A stretch of 27,361 bases of DNA, taken from JBGOUV01 sp041477815. Lineage in GTDB: Bacteria > Acidobacteriota > Terriglobia > Bryobacterales > JACQDG01. A program made the translations under genes and the position numbers. The stretch is from the NCBI GenBank assembly GCA_041477815.1, contig JBGOUV010000033.1, positions 1 to 27,361 on the forward strand, in the 5' to 3' direction. Positions 6,174 to 13,214 of the stretch are shown piece after piece. The notes under the pieces are model-generated. The model was not told the DNA's origin. It did not search any database and worked only from the letters and a program-made list of their open reading frames with translations. Positions within the stretch are counted from its first letter, which is position 1. Each line of letters starts with the position of its first letter.

Positions 6174-6203
6174 ATTCTATCAGGAACGACATAAGCCTGT
6201 CAT
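6174..6203 (-). promoter_or_regulatory. vapBC promoter, leaderless
   Basis: On the minus strand ATGACA (6203-6198; one mismatch to TTGACA) is followed by 18 bp and TAGAAT (6179-6174; one mismatch to TATAAT). Six nt later is the vapB ATG, so the mRNA should begin at or next to the start codon. VapBC is expected to bind here, but no clear inverted repeat is visible. Confidence 0.6.
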
Positions 6204-6206
6204 TCT

Positions 6207-6686
6207 CTACCCCGAAAACCCGATCCATCGTCCCGCAGCCCCTACCACCGACCACAGCGTGACCGAAACCAGGCCCACCAGCTTGCCCCACCACGGACCC
6301 ACACGGGCCTCGTCGGCGGTGGCCACTTTGCGCCGCACCGTGAAAGTAAAGACGATGGCCGGCAGGAGGAACGTCATCTTCGTCCGGAAGGCGTCGCTGT
6401 AGTAACACTTGATCGCCTCCGAGGTGAACAGCAGGAGGCCGGAGGTCACCATCACTGCCAGACCGCCCACCAGCCAGGGATGCACCTCCCGCGCCAGGGA
6501 CGCCACGGGCTGGCGGCGCAATACCAAGCCGAGCAGACGCAGGTCCACCACCAATACGGCTCCACCGATCAGGGCTAGCGCCAGGAGATGGAAGGACTCG
6601 ATGACCGGAAAAAGCCAGAGCGAGTCGCGGATGGCGTGGCCTACCCCGCTGTTTTCGCACCACTCGAAGAAGGGCAACAGTGTCAA
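6207..6686 (-). CDS. DUF6644-type membrane protein, copy B
   Basis: An integral membrane protein of about 159 residues. After LTLLPFFEWCENSGVGHAIRDSLWLFP come hydrophobic helices (FHLLALALIGGAVLVVDLRLLGLVL, WLVGGLAVMVTSGLLLFTSE, FLLPAIVFTFTV, LVGLVSVTLWSVVGAAG). These align in order with the upstream neighbour. The frame is open to a GTG at 6713, but the TTG at 6686 aligns with the neighbour's first residue (LTLLPFFEW against MSLLGICEW) and has GAGGAGGG upstream (10-nt gap), so I prefer it. That ribosome site spans the stop codon of copy A, giving coupling. The family has no known activity; the conserved 'R.SLW.FP..ES.H' in helix 1 suggests possible haem or metal ligation, which is inference only. 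Confidence 0.78.
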   Translation of the reverse strand: MTLLPFFEWCENSGVGHAIRDSLWLFPVIESFHLLALALIGGAVLVVDLRLLGLVLRRQPVASLAREVHPWLVGGLAVMVTSGLLLFTSEAIKCYYSDAFRTKMTFLLPAIVFTFTVRRKVATADEARVGPWWGKLVGLVSVTLWSVVGAAGRWIGFSG

Positions 6687-6702
6687 GCGAAATTCACCCT
6701 CC

Positions 6703-7215
6703 TCAATGCACACCCGGCTTGTCGAACCAGTTATAGGCGATCATCCGTCCGGCGACGACAATAGCGGCCCATAGCGCCAGAGACAGGCCGCCCGCCACCC
6801 TGGCCGCTCGGGGCGTCACCGGATCCAGATCCCATTCCGCTACCCGGCGATACACCGTCCGGTGAAAAACCCACGCATTCAAGCCGGCCAATACGAGCAT
6901 CACGACCTTGATCCGAAAGAAGATATTCAGGTAGGTCCGGACGGGAATGGCATAGAACAACAGCGACCCGCTCAGGACCATCAGGACGAAGCCCGCCGCC
7001 ATCCACCGGAAGAGCTGCCCCGCCGCCTCCGACACCGGCACCCGCCGCATGGTCAGGCCCAGCAGGCGCAGGTCCAGCAGCAGCGCCGTCCCGAGAAACA
7101 CGCACAAGGTCAGGACGTGGACCGACTCCACCAGGGGATACACCCAGAGGGACTCGTGGAGCGCGATGCTCCCGGGTGTTTTCTCCAGCCACTCGCAGAT
7201 CCCAAGAAGAGACAT
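6703..7215 (-). CDS. DUF6644-type membrane protein, copy A
   Basis: A 170-residue protein with four or five predicted membrane helices. It begins MSLLGICEWLEKTPGSIALHESLWVYPLVESVHVLTL, followed by FLGTALLLDLRLLGLTMRRVPVSEAAG, WMAAGFVLMVLSGSLLFY, VVMLVLAGLNAWVFH and GGLSLALWAAIVVAGRMIAY. The two genes of the pair are paralogous, share the 'DLRLLGL..RR.PV' turn, and presumably work together in the inner membrane. DUF6644 genes are, in my knowledge of the family, often found near DUF6152 genes; here the DUF6152 gene is 1.8 kb away beyond the toxin-antitoxin island. Function unknown. Confidence 0.82.
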   Translation of the reverse strand: MSLLGICEWLEKTPGSIALHESLWVYPLVESVHVLTLCVFLGTALLLDLRLLGLTMRRVPVSEAAGQLFRWMAAGFVLMVLSGSLLFYAIPVRTYLNIFFRIKVVMLVLAGLNAWVFHRTVYRRVAEWDLDPVTPRAARVAGGLSLALWAAIVVAGRMIAYNWFDKPGVH

Positions 7216-7679
7216 TCCCGACCCGTGAAGAATCGTAACCGAGCGACGGCCCTCGCGTCAACGCGGCTGCAGAAGCCAGGCGTACCAGTGGTCGCAGCTC
7301 ACGACCGGCTCGAGACGCGGCAGGGGGAAAGCAGCCGCGATCGGCGGGCGGCGATTCGACGCCGGTGGCCTCGGTGAACAGGTACTTCGATGGATCCCAG
7401 CGAGCGAGAAGCCGCTCTCCGTAATCCCGCCCCCCCTCGCCGCCACGGCCCTGCCGATCACCGCGTAGACGGCGGCCAGGAAGACTCCCGTCCAGGATAG
7501 TCGCGACCAACCGGTCTCCTATTCCGGCGATCCGAGGCCCGTCCACGAGGGTGTCGGTTGTGGCGGGCGCTGGAGCAGCGGGCTGAGCGGACGGGAGCGG
7601 GGCTCCTGAAAAACGCGATTAGCGGCGGGTGGTGGATTGGGGGGTGCGAGGGACGGGCGGCACTTGCAGAGCTGAGACG
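7216..7679. other. 464 bp without an intact gene; possible decayed reading frame on the minus strand
   Basis: No frame here looks like an intact gene. On the minus strand, protein-like segments occur in alternating frames: a hydrophobic stretch LSWTGVFLAAVYAVIGRAV (about 7500-7450), then RDYGERLLARWDPSKYLFTEA in another frame (about 7430-7365), then LEPVVSCDHWYAWLLQPR back in the first frame, ending at a stop at 7258. The first switch coincides with a run of seven C (7430-7436). This pattern suggests a frameshifted gene remnant that I cannot assign. The part next to the tRNA (7561-7679) holds nothing recognisable. Confidence 0.25.
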
Positions 7680-7756
7680 TGGTGCGCCCGGAGAGAGTCG
7701 AACTCCCGACCTTCTGGTTCGTAGCCAGACGCTCTATCCAGCTGAGCTACGGGCGC
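7680..7756 (-). tRNA. tRNA-Arg (anticodon ACG)
   Basis: A 77-nt cloverleaf on the minus strand: acceptor GCGCCCG (7756-7750) paired with CGGGCGC (7690-7684), discriminator A and an encoded CCA (7682-7680). The D-arm is GCTC...GAGC. The anticodon stem TCTGG/CCAGA closes the loop CTACGAA, giving anticodon ACG (read as ICG, codons CGU/CGC/CGA). The T-arm is GGGAG TTCGACT CTCTC. All stems are intact. Confidence 0.97.
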
Positions 7757-7774
7757 ACATTATCTATCAGAATA

Positions 7775-8503
7775 TCACATCCGCAGGCCGCCGTTCACGT
7801 CCAGCACGTGTCCGGTGATGTAGGCCGCTTCGTCGCCCGCCAGAAAACAGACCGCCTGCGCTACCTCCAGATCCGTACCCATCCGGCCCAGGGGGATCAC
7901 CCCCAGGAGTCGCTCTCTTTGCTTCTCGTCCAGCGCCTCGGTCATGGCCGTCTGGATGAATCCCGGCGCCACCGCGTTCACGGTGATGTTCCGGGACGCC
8001 ACCTCCTGGGCCAAGGCTTTGGTCAGGCCGATCAGGCCCGCCTTGGAGGCCACGTAATTGGCCTGCCCCGGATTCCCCGTCTCGCCCACCACCGACGAGA
8101 TATTCACGATCCTTCCCCACCTGGCCCGCACCATCGCCGGCAGCGCTTGCTGGATACAGAGGAACGCCCCCGTCAGGTTGGTTCGGAGCACGTCGTCCCA
8201 ACTCTCGCGCTTCATCCGCAGGGCCAGGCCGTCGCGCGTGATCCCAGCGTTGTTCACCAGGATCTCCACCTTCCCAAAGGCGGACTCCGCTTGGCGGAAC
8301 GCCTCCCCAATCGACTCCGCCGCCGCGACGTCCAGCCGCACCGCCAGGGCCTGCCCGCCCGCGGCTCGGATCTCCTCCACTAACTGCTCCAGCTTCGCCT
8401 CCTGACGCGCCCCGGCCACTACCCGGGCCCCGCGCCGCGCCAACTCCACCGCGCACGCCCGCCCGATCCCCTGGCTGGCTCCCGTTACTAAAGCTACTCT
8501 CAT
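7775..8503 (-). CDS. fabG: 3-oxoacyl-[acyl-carrier-protein] reductase FabG
   Basis: A 242-residue classical short-chain dehydrogenase. It has the NADPH-binding TGASQGIG (residues 7-14), NNAG (84-87), N109 and the catalytic S137, Y150 and K154 (YVASK). The 'GITRDGLALRMKRESWDDVLRTNLTG' and 'GQANYVASKAGLIGLTKALAQEVASRNITVNAVAPGFI' blocks are typical of FabG rather than of general SDRs. It reduces 3-oxoacyl-ACP in the fatty-acid elongation cycle. fabD lies upstream on the same strand, 182 bp away, which supports the assignment; acpP and fabH, often neighbours, are absent. No clear Shine-Dalgarno sequence precedes the ATG. The intervening DNA contains large palindromes that may separate or regulate the two genes. 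Confidence 0.93.
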   Translation of the reverse strand: MRVALVTGASQGIGRACAVELARRGARVVAGARQEAKLEQLVEEIRAAGGQALAVRLDVAAAESIGEAFRQAESAFGKVEILVNNAGITRDGLALRMKRESWDDVLRTNLTGAFLCIQQALPAMVRARWGRIVNISSVVGETGNPGQANYVASKAGLIGLTKALAQEVASRNITVNAVAPGFIQTAMTEALDEKQRERLLGVIPLGRMGTDLEVAQAVCFLAGDEAAYITGHVLDVNGGLRM

Positions 8504-8511
8504 AAGAAGGC

Positions 8512-8532
8512 AGCTCTTAGCTCTTAGCTGTT
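8512..8532. repeat. Three tandem 7-bp repeats
   Basis: AGCTCTT, AGCTCTT, AGCTGTT occur in a row, followed by AGC. The last unit plus AGC forms AGCTGTTAGC (8526-8535), which recurs at 8681-8690 on the far side of the palindrome-bearing segment. Confidence 0.6.
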
Positions 8533-8595
8533 AGCAAGCTAAACCCCGTGCCCGTTGTCGGGTTGCTTAGCAGTGGCAAAAGTGCCCTGGAGTCA

Positions 8596-8617
8596 CGTGG
8601 TGCAAATTTGCACCACG
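8596..8617. repeat. Perfect 22-bp palindrome (core GCAAATTTGC)
   Basis: Every base pairs around the centre at 8606/8607; the inner 20 bp are GTGGTGCAAATTTGCACCAC. It lies about 95 bp upstream of the fabG start. It could be a protein-binding operator or the DNA of a tight hairpin. It shares its core with the palindrome at 8646-8665, centre to centre 49 bp. Confidence 0.75.
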
Positions 8618-8645
8618 GCAAGTCGTTGATTCTGCGGGGTTGAGA

Positions 8646-8665
8646 ACCCGGCAAATTTGCCGGGT
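8646..8665. repeat. Perfect 20-bp palindrome (core GCAAATTTGC), possible terminator
   Basis: ACCCGGCAAATTTGCCGGGT is fully self-complementary. On the + strand it is followed by CTTGTTT, a weak T-tract, so it could act as a terminator in that direction. On the minus strand, where fabD ends 21 bp earlier, no T-tract follows. It shares its 10-bp centre with the palindrome at 8596-8617. Confidence 0.7.
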
Positions 8666-8685
8666 CTTGTTTCTGCCACGAGCTG

Positions 8686-9579
8686 TTAGCCAACAGCCTC
8701 TCCTTTCACGCTTCGATCGATATTTCTCAGCAGGCCGGTCAGGACGCGTCCGGGGCCCACTTCTACGAACTCGGTTACGCCCTGGGCGATCATGTACCTT
8801 ACGCTATCCTCCCAGCGGACTGGATGGGGCACCTGGTCCACCAGGCCTTGGCGGGCACAGGCGGCTGTGCGCACTTCCTGGGCCGCCACGTTATTCACCA
8901 GCGGCACCTCCAGATCCCGAAACTCGAGGGCGGCCAGATCGGCCGCTAGTCTCGTCTGCGCCGGCGCCATGAGGGCGCAATGAAAGGGGGCGCTTACTGG
9001 TAGGATCACTGCTTTTTTCGCCCCGGCCTGGCGGGCCAGCGCCACTGCCCGCTCCACCGCTGCCTGGTGCCCGGCAATGACTACCTGGTCGGGGGAGTTC
9101 AGATTGGCGGCCGACACGATTTCGCCCTGCGCGGCTTCCGTGCAGATCCTGTCCAGTTGCCCCGGCGGCAAACCCAGCAACGCCGCCATCGCCCCGACAC
9201 CCGCCGGCGTCGCCTCCTGCATGTACCGTCCCCGCCGCCGCACCAGCCGCACCGCCTCCTCGAACCCCAGCGCGCCCGCCGCCGCCAGGGCCGAGTATTC
9301 GCCCAGGCTGTGTCCTGCGACATAGTCGGGACGCCTCCCCTTCTCGCGCAGCACCTCGAACGCCGCCACCGAGCACGTCAGGATCGCCGGTTGGGTGTTC
9401 TCCGTCAGCTTCAGCGTCTCCTCGGGTCCCTCCCAGCACAACTTCGAAATCTCGAATCCCAGGGCCGCCTCCGCGCGCCGCCACGTCTCCCGGGCGCAGG
9501 CGAACGACTCGGCCATGTGGCGCCCCATTCCCACGGCCTGCGACCCCTGGCCTGGAAAGACGAATGCGGTTTTGGACAT
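8686..9579 (-). CDS. fabD: Malonyl-CoA:ACP transacylase FabD
   Basis: A 297-residue enzyme that loads malonyl groups from CoA onto acyl carrier protein. It starts with the family's FVFPGQGSQ..GMG (residues 7-19). The nucleophile elbow is GHSLGEYSALAA with catalytic S91; H200 lies in PVSAPFHCALM; the substrate-binding Arg is in LVRRRGRYMQEA. Q11 and L92 positions for the oxyanion hole are present. The length is slightly short of the usual 305-315, the difference being at the C-terminus. The stop codon lies inside a direct repeat (AGCTGTTAGC) bordering the palindrome region, so the end may have been remodelled. The start is 29 bp from the divergent UbiD-family gene. Confidence 0.95.
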   Translation of the reverse strand: MSKTAFVFPGQGSQAVGMGRHMAESFACARETWRRAEAALGFEISKLCWEGPEETLKLTENTQPAILTCSVAAFEVLREKGRRPDYVAGHSLGEYSALAAAGALGFEEAVRLVRRRGRYMQEATPAGVGAMAALLGLPPGQLDRICTEAAQGEIVSAANLNSPDQVVIAGHQAAVERAVALARQAGAKKAVILPVSAPFHCALMAPAQTRLAADLAALEFRDLEVPLVNNVAAQEVRTAACARQGLVDQVPHPVRWEDSVRYMIAQGVTEFVEVGPGRVLTGLLRNIDRSVKGEAVG

Positions 9580-9591
9580 GGAATCCAGAAG

Positions 9592-9598
9592 TATAGTA
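9592..9598. promoter_or_regulatory. Overlapping divergent -10 boxes for fabD and the UbiD-family gene
   Basis: TATAGT (9592-9597) on the + strand lies 11 nt before the GTG at 9609. On the minus strand TACTAT (9598-9593) lies 13 nt before the fabD ATG at 9579. The two boxes share five base pairs, so only one RNA polymerase could occupy the site at a time. Neither has a good -35. Confidence 0.4.
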
Positions 9599-9608
9599 CA
9601 AACGAGGG

Positions 9609-11057
9609 GTGGCCTACGAAGACCTCCGCGACTACCTCCGCACGCTCAAGAAGGAAGACCAACTCCGGCGCGTCACCGCGGAGGTCGATCCCCTACTCGA
9701 GATCACCGAGGTCGCCGACCGCGCCGTGAAGGCCGGCGGCCCCGCGCTGCTGTTCGAGAGTCCGAAAGGCTACGACATCCCCGTCGCCATCAACCTGTTC
9801 GCCTCGCGCCGCCTCATGGAGCTGGCGCTGGACGTCGACGATATCGAGGACATTACCCGCCGCATCGTCGAGTACCTCGATATGAAGACCCCGCCAGGCC
9901 TCCTGGGCAAGCTCAAGATGCTGCCCAAGCTGGCCGAGGTGGGTTCCTTTTTCCCCCGCGAGGTCAAGGACGGCCCCTGTAAGGAGGTGATCCTCCGCGA
10001 AAAGTTCGACCTGTTCGAACTGCCCATCCTGCAATGCTGGCCCGAGGACGGCGGACGCTTCATCACCCTCCCCCTGGTCTTTTCCCGCAACCCCGACACC
10101 GGCAAGCGCAACTGCGGCATGTACCGCCTCCAGGTCTACGACCATTGCACCACCGGTATGCACTGGCAGACCCACAAACAAGGCGCTGAGCATTACCGCC
10201 GGCGCGTCGCCCAGGGTGGCGATACGCGCATGGACGTCGCGGTGGCCATCGGCTCGGACCCGGCCACGATGTTCTCGGCCCTCCTGCCGCTCCCCCCCGA
10301 CCTCGACGAGATGCTCTTCGCCGGCGCCCTCCGCTCCGATCCCGTGGAGATGGTGCGCTGCGAAACCGTCGACCTGGAAGTGCCGGCCAACGCCGAGATC
10401 GTCCTCGAAGGCTACGTGACCCTCGGCGAGCTGCGCACCGAAGGCCCCTTCGGCGACCATACCGGTTTCTACTCTCTGGCTGATGACTACCCCGTCTTCC
10501 ACGTCACCTGCGTCACGCGCCGCAAGCATCCCATTTACGCCACCACCATTGTCGGGCCGCCCCCCATGGAAGACTACTACATGGGTAATACCATCGAGCG
10601 CATCTTTCTCCCCCTGATGCGGCTTCAACTCCCCGAGATCCGCGACATCCACATGCCGGCCGAGGGCATTTTCCACAACCTGATGCTGGTCGCGATCCGC
10701 AAGTCCTACCCCGGCCACGCCCGCAAAGTGATGTCAGCCATCTGGGGCCTGGGCCAGGCCATGTTCACCAAGTGCATCGTGGTGGTGGATGAAGACGTGA
10801 ATGTGCAGGACGTGCGGGAGGTCGCCTGGAAGGCCCTCAACAACATCGACCCCGAGCGCGACATCCAGTTCACGTTCGGCCCCATCGACTCTTTGGACCA
10901 CTCCAGCCGCCTGGCCAACTACGGCTCCAAGATGGGTGTGGACGCTACGCGTAAGTGGCCGGCGGAAGGATTCTCCCGGCCCTGGCCCAAGGTCATCCGC
11001 ATGGACCCGGAGGTGCAGCGGCGCGTGGACGGGCTCTGCAAGCAACTGGGATTCTAG
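9609..11057 (+). CDS. UbiD family decarboxylase (prenyl-FMN dependent)
   Basis: A 482-residue protein covering the whole UbiD fold. Features are SPKGYDIPVAINLFASRRLM near the N-terminus, NCGMYRLQVYDHCTTGMHWQTHKQGAEHYR (about 168-197, with R173 at the cofactor site) and LRTEGPFGDHTGFYS (about 275-289) with the conserved Glu278 that forms the catalytic Arg-Glu network. Late blocks are FHNLMLVAIRKSYPGHARKVM and DEDVNVQDVREVAWKALNNIDPERD. The family decarboxylates aromatic or unsaturated acids; the quinone-pathway enzyme (4-hydroxy-3-polyprenylbenzoate) is one possibility, but the substrate cannot be fixed from sequence. It needs prenyl-FMN from UbiX, which is not in the window. The start is GTG with no ATG alternative nearby. 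A GGAGGG/CCCTCC hairpin (11057-11073) follows the stop. Confidence 0.9.
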   Translation: MAYEDLRDYLRTLKKEDQLRRVTAEVDPLLEITEVADRAVKAGGPALLFESPKGYDIPVAINLFASRRLMELALDVDDIEDITRRIVEYLDMKTPPGLLGKLKMLPKLAEVGSFFPREVKDGPCKEVILREKFDLFELPILQCWPEDGGRFITLPLVFSRNPDTGKRNCGMYRLQVYDHCTTGMHWQTHKQGAEHYRRRVAQGGDTRMDVAVAIGSDPATMFSALLPLPPDLDEMLFAGALRSDPVEMVRCETVDLEVPANAEIVLEGYVTLGELRTEGPFGDHTGFYSLADDYPVFHVTCVTRRKHPIYATTIVGPPPMEDYYMGNTIERIFLPLMRLQLPEIRDIHMPAEGIFHNLMLVAIRKSYPGHARKVMSAIWGLGQAMFTKCIVVVDEDVNVQDVREVAWKALNNIDPERDIQFTFGPIDSLDHSSRLANYGSKMGVDATRKWPAEGFSRPWPKVIRMDPEVQRRVDGLCKQLGF

Positions 11058-11078
11058 GAGGGTCGTGCCCTCCCAAGC

Positions 11079-11084
11079 TATAAT
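11079..11084 (+). promoter_or_regulatory. -10 box of the ttcA-like gene, near-leaderless
   Basis: A consensus TATAAT ends 9 nt before the ATG at 11094, so the transcript would start about 3 nt before the start codon. No Shine-Dalgarno sequence is present. No good -35 is seen; the expected place overlaps the 3' end of the upstream gene. Confidence 0.5.
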
Positions 11085-11093
11085 ATTCAGTAG

Positions 11094-11894
11094 ATGCAAC
11101 TCCAGCGTACTCTGCTCCGTCGGGTGGGCGAAGCTATAGGGAAATTCAAGATGATCCGCGAGGACGACCGCGTGGCCGTGGCCGTCTCCGGAGGGAAGGA
11201 CTCGCTCACGCTCCTGGAAGCTCTCCTGCTGCTGCAGAAGCGCTCTCCGGTCCCTTTCAGTCTGTGCGCCTTCACCGTGGAGCAGGGCAAATTTCTTCGC
11301 CCCATAGCTCCTGTGGGCGACTATATGCGGTCACGCGGCGTCTCCTGGACCTACTTCCACGACGGCCCCTCGTTCCGGCTCCTGAAGGAACAGCCCGACC
11401 ACGGCTGCGACCTTTGCAGCCGCTACCGCCGGCGCGCCGTTTACGAGATTGCGCGGTCGCTGGGCGCCAATGTCATCGCCTTCGGCCACACCGCTGACGA
11501 TTTCTGCGAGGCCCTGCTGCGTAATACCCTTTTCACGGGACGCCTCAGCTCCTTGCCCCCGGTGGCTTACTCGCGCGAGCGCGACTTCCGCCTCATCCGC
11601 CCGCTGGTCTACGTCAACGAAGAGATCACCGCCGCCTGGGCCGAGGCCCACCAACTCCCCATCGTTCCTTGCGGGTGCTCCCAGCGCACCGGCACGGTCC
11701 GGCGGTCGCTCCGCGACTTCTTCGGCCAGCTTAAACAGGAACATCCGCACCTGCTCGAGAATATCCTCTCCGCTATGGGCAACCTCGACACCCGCCGATT
11801 GCTGGACACCCGGTTCCTTGATTTGGACCAGGCTACCGTCGAATCGGGTGAGGCTGATTTGCTCACTACTATTTCGCCGGCGGGTTTGGGGTAA
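11094..11894 (+). CDS. ttcA: TtcA-like tRNA 2-thiocytidine synthetase
   Basis: A 266-residue PP-loop ATPase: SGGKDS at 32-37, a CxxC pair (C105, C108) in HGCDLCSRYRRRAVYEIA, GHTADDFCEALLRN (131-144), and further cysteines C193 and C195 in VPCGCSQ. TtcA proteins use a [4Fe-4S] cluster held by the CxxC pair plus a third Cys and adenylate C32 of certain tRNAs before sulphur transfer. 'HLLENILSAMGNLDTRRLLDTRFLDL' matches the TtcA C-terminal 'SAMQNV..SHL.D..LFDF' region. It is somewhat shorter than the E. coli protein and reads C-G-C at the third-Cys site, so a TtcA-related TtuA/TtcA subfamily member is possible. The substrate tRNAs may include tRNA-Arg, two of which are in this window, but that is only suggestive. 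Confidence 0.82.
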   Translation: MQLQRTLLRRVGEAIGKFKMIREDDRVAVAVSGGKDSLTLLEALLLLQKRSPVPFSLCAFTVEQGKFLRPIAPVGDYMRSRGVSWTYFHDGPSFRLLKEQPDHGCDLCSRYRRRAVYEIARSLGANVIAFGHTADDFCEALLRNTLFTGRLSSLPPVAYSRERDFRLIRPLVYVNEEITAAWAEAHQLPIVPCGCSQRTGTVRRSLRDFFGQLKQEHPHLLENILSAMGNLDTRRLLDTRFLDLDQATVESGEADLLTTISPAGLG

Positions 11895-11917
11895 CCCCTT
11901 TGAATTAACTGAGCCAG

Positions 11918-13087
11918 ATGCAAACTGCCGTGCCCGCTCCGACGAACTCCTCTCTGTCGTCAGGCCCCACACATATCTCTGCCCGCATTGAGGTCATTGA
12001 TATCGTGAGAGGCTTTGCGCTCTTCGGAGTCCTGGCCGCCAACATGACGAATTGGTGGCACCCAAACCGCACATGGCTGGATGCAGTGGCGAGAGACTTC
12101 ATACGGGTCTTTCTGGAGAATAAGTCATGGCCGCTATTCGCGCTGCTGTTTGGACTGGGCGTCGCGATGCAGTTCGAACGTGAACACCCGATCGGCGTGA
12201 ATAGCCGCAGGATGGCGGCGCTCTTCGGCTTCGGGGTGTTTGTCTTCCTCATCTTCGCCGGCAACGTGCAGCTCATCAACTATGCGTTGATGGGACTGCT
12301 GCTATTGCCGCTTCGCCGCGTGCGGACGCAGTGGCTGCTCCCTCTGGCCCTTACCTTGGTAGTCGCTTCCGCAGCGGGTCCGCTCTACCGGCATCTATTG
12401 CCCGGTGCGCAACGGGTGCAGCAGCAACAGGCCGCCCGAATGAGGCTGCGCACAGTAGGTACTTTCACCGAGGTAACGGCGGGGCGTGCAAGTGAGATTC
12501 CAGGGCTCCTGATCGGCCAACGGTTGCCGTCGCAATCAAGAGATTTCGCAATGGTCCTGGTGGGCTTCTGGATGGGCCGGAGGCGTTTGCATCAGGGCCT
12601 CTCTGCGAACCTGCCTAATGTCCGGCGGGTTCTGCTGTGGAGTTTGCCCTTGGGCTTTGCCGGTACGGCGACAGCCTGGTATTGGAGTCGTCCGTCCGGC
12701 TGGCCACCGGTCGCGATGGTTGCGAGGGACGCAGGGACGCTTCTCGCCGCCGATTTGCAGAGTGTCGGCTACGCAGCGGCCGTCATCCTGCTGGCACATC
12801 GTGAGTGGTGGCTTTCCGTGCTCCACCCGCTCGCCAGCGTCGGGCGCCTGTCTTTGACCAACTTCATGACGCAGTTTCTGGTGTTGCGCCTTTTGTTTGA
12901 CCGTTTCTTTCTGGCGCTCGATTGGGGGCAAGGCGCTTGTTTCGGGGTTACCATCTCGCTGTTCTCCCTGCAGGTGTTTTGGAGTGGCTGGTGGGTACGG
13001 CGGTACCGCTTCGGCCCGGCGGAGTGGCTGTGGCGCGCGAACACGTATGGGGAACCGCCGCCCATGCGGCGAATGTCCATATCGTGA
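11918..13087 (+). CDS. DUF418 family membrane protein (YeiB-like)
   Basis: A 389-residue multi-pass membrane protein. It begins with a soluble leader and then ARIEVIDIVRGFALFGVLAANM, the family's 'R...LD..RGFALFGIL.VN' opening, followed by SWPLFALLFGLGVAMQ. About eight to ten hydrophobic helices follow. The C-terminus has the DUF418 signature: LASVGRLSLTNFMTQFLV...GPAEWLWRANTYGEPPPMRR, close to the usual 'GP.EWLWR.LTYG..PP.R'. Members resemble acyltransferase-3-type membrane proteins and may modify envelope carbohydrates, but no activity is established here. It begins 23 bp after ttcA on the same strand without a clear ribosome site and could be read from the same transcript. Confidence 0.85.
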   Translation: MQTAVPAPTNSSLSSGPTHISARIEVIDIVRGFALFGVLAANMTNWWHPNRTWLDAVARDFIRVFLENKSWPLFALLFGLGVAMQFEREHPIGVNSRRMAALFGFGVFVFLIFAGNVQLINYALMGLLLLPLRRVRTQWLLPLALTLVVASAAGPLYRHLLPGAQRVQQQQAARMRLRTVGTFTEVTAGRASEIPGLLIGQRLPSQSRDFAMVLVGFWMGRRRLHQGLSANLPNVRRVLLWSLPLGFAGTATAWYWSRPSGWPPVAMVARDAGTLLAADLQSVGYAAAVILLAHREWWLSVLHPLASVGRLSLTNFMTQFLVLRLLFDRFFLALDWGQGACFGVTISLFSLQVFWSGWWVRRYRFGPAEWLWRANTYGEPPPMRRMSIS

Positions 13088-13142
13088 TCACCGGATTCCG
13101 GAACCGGAACTCACTTTTCGGGCCGGCCGCGAGTCGCCCCTC

Positions 13143-13162
13143 GGGGAATCTGTGGCTTCCCC
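13143..13162. terminator. Hairpin between convergent genes
   Basis: GGGGAA (13143-13148) and TTCCCC (13157-13162) form a 6-bp stem with an 8-nt loop, between the DUF418 gene and the oppositely oriented dehydrogenase. No T-tract follows on either strand, so termination activity is uncertain. Confidence 0.3.
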
Positions 13163-13214
13163 AACGTCGGCGGAACTCATCCTGGACGTTCACCTGCGGT
13201 TCCATGGATCTTCG

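Noticed and set aside
11057..11073. GGAGGG-TCGTG-CCCTCC hairpin after the UbiD-family gene as a terminator
   Set aside because: The 6-bp stem is perfect, but the sequence after it is CAAGCTATAAT, with no T-tract, and holds the next promoter. Kept as a remark only.
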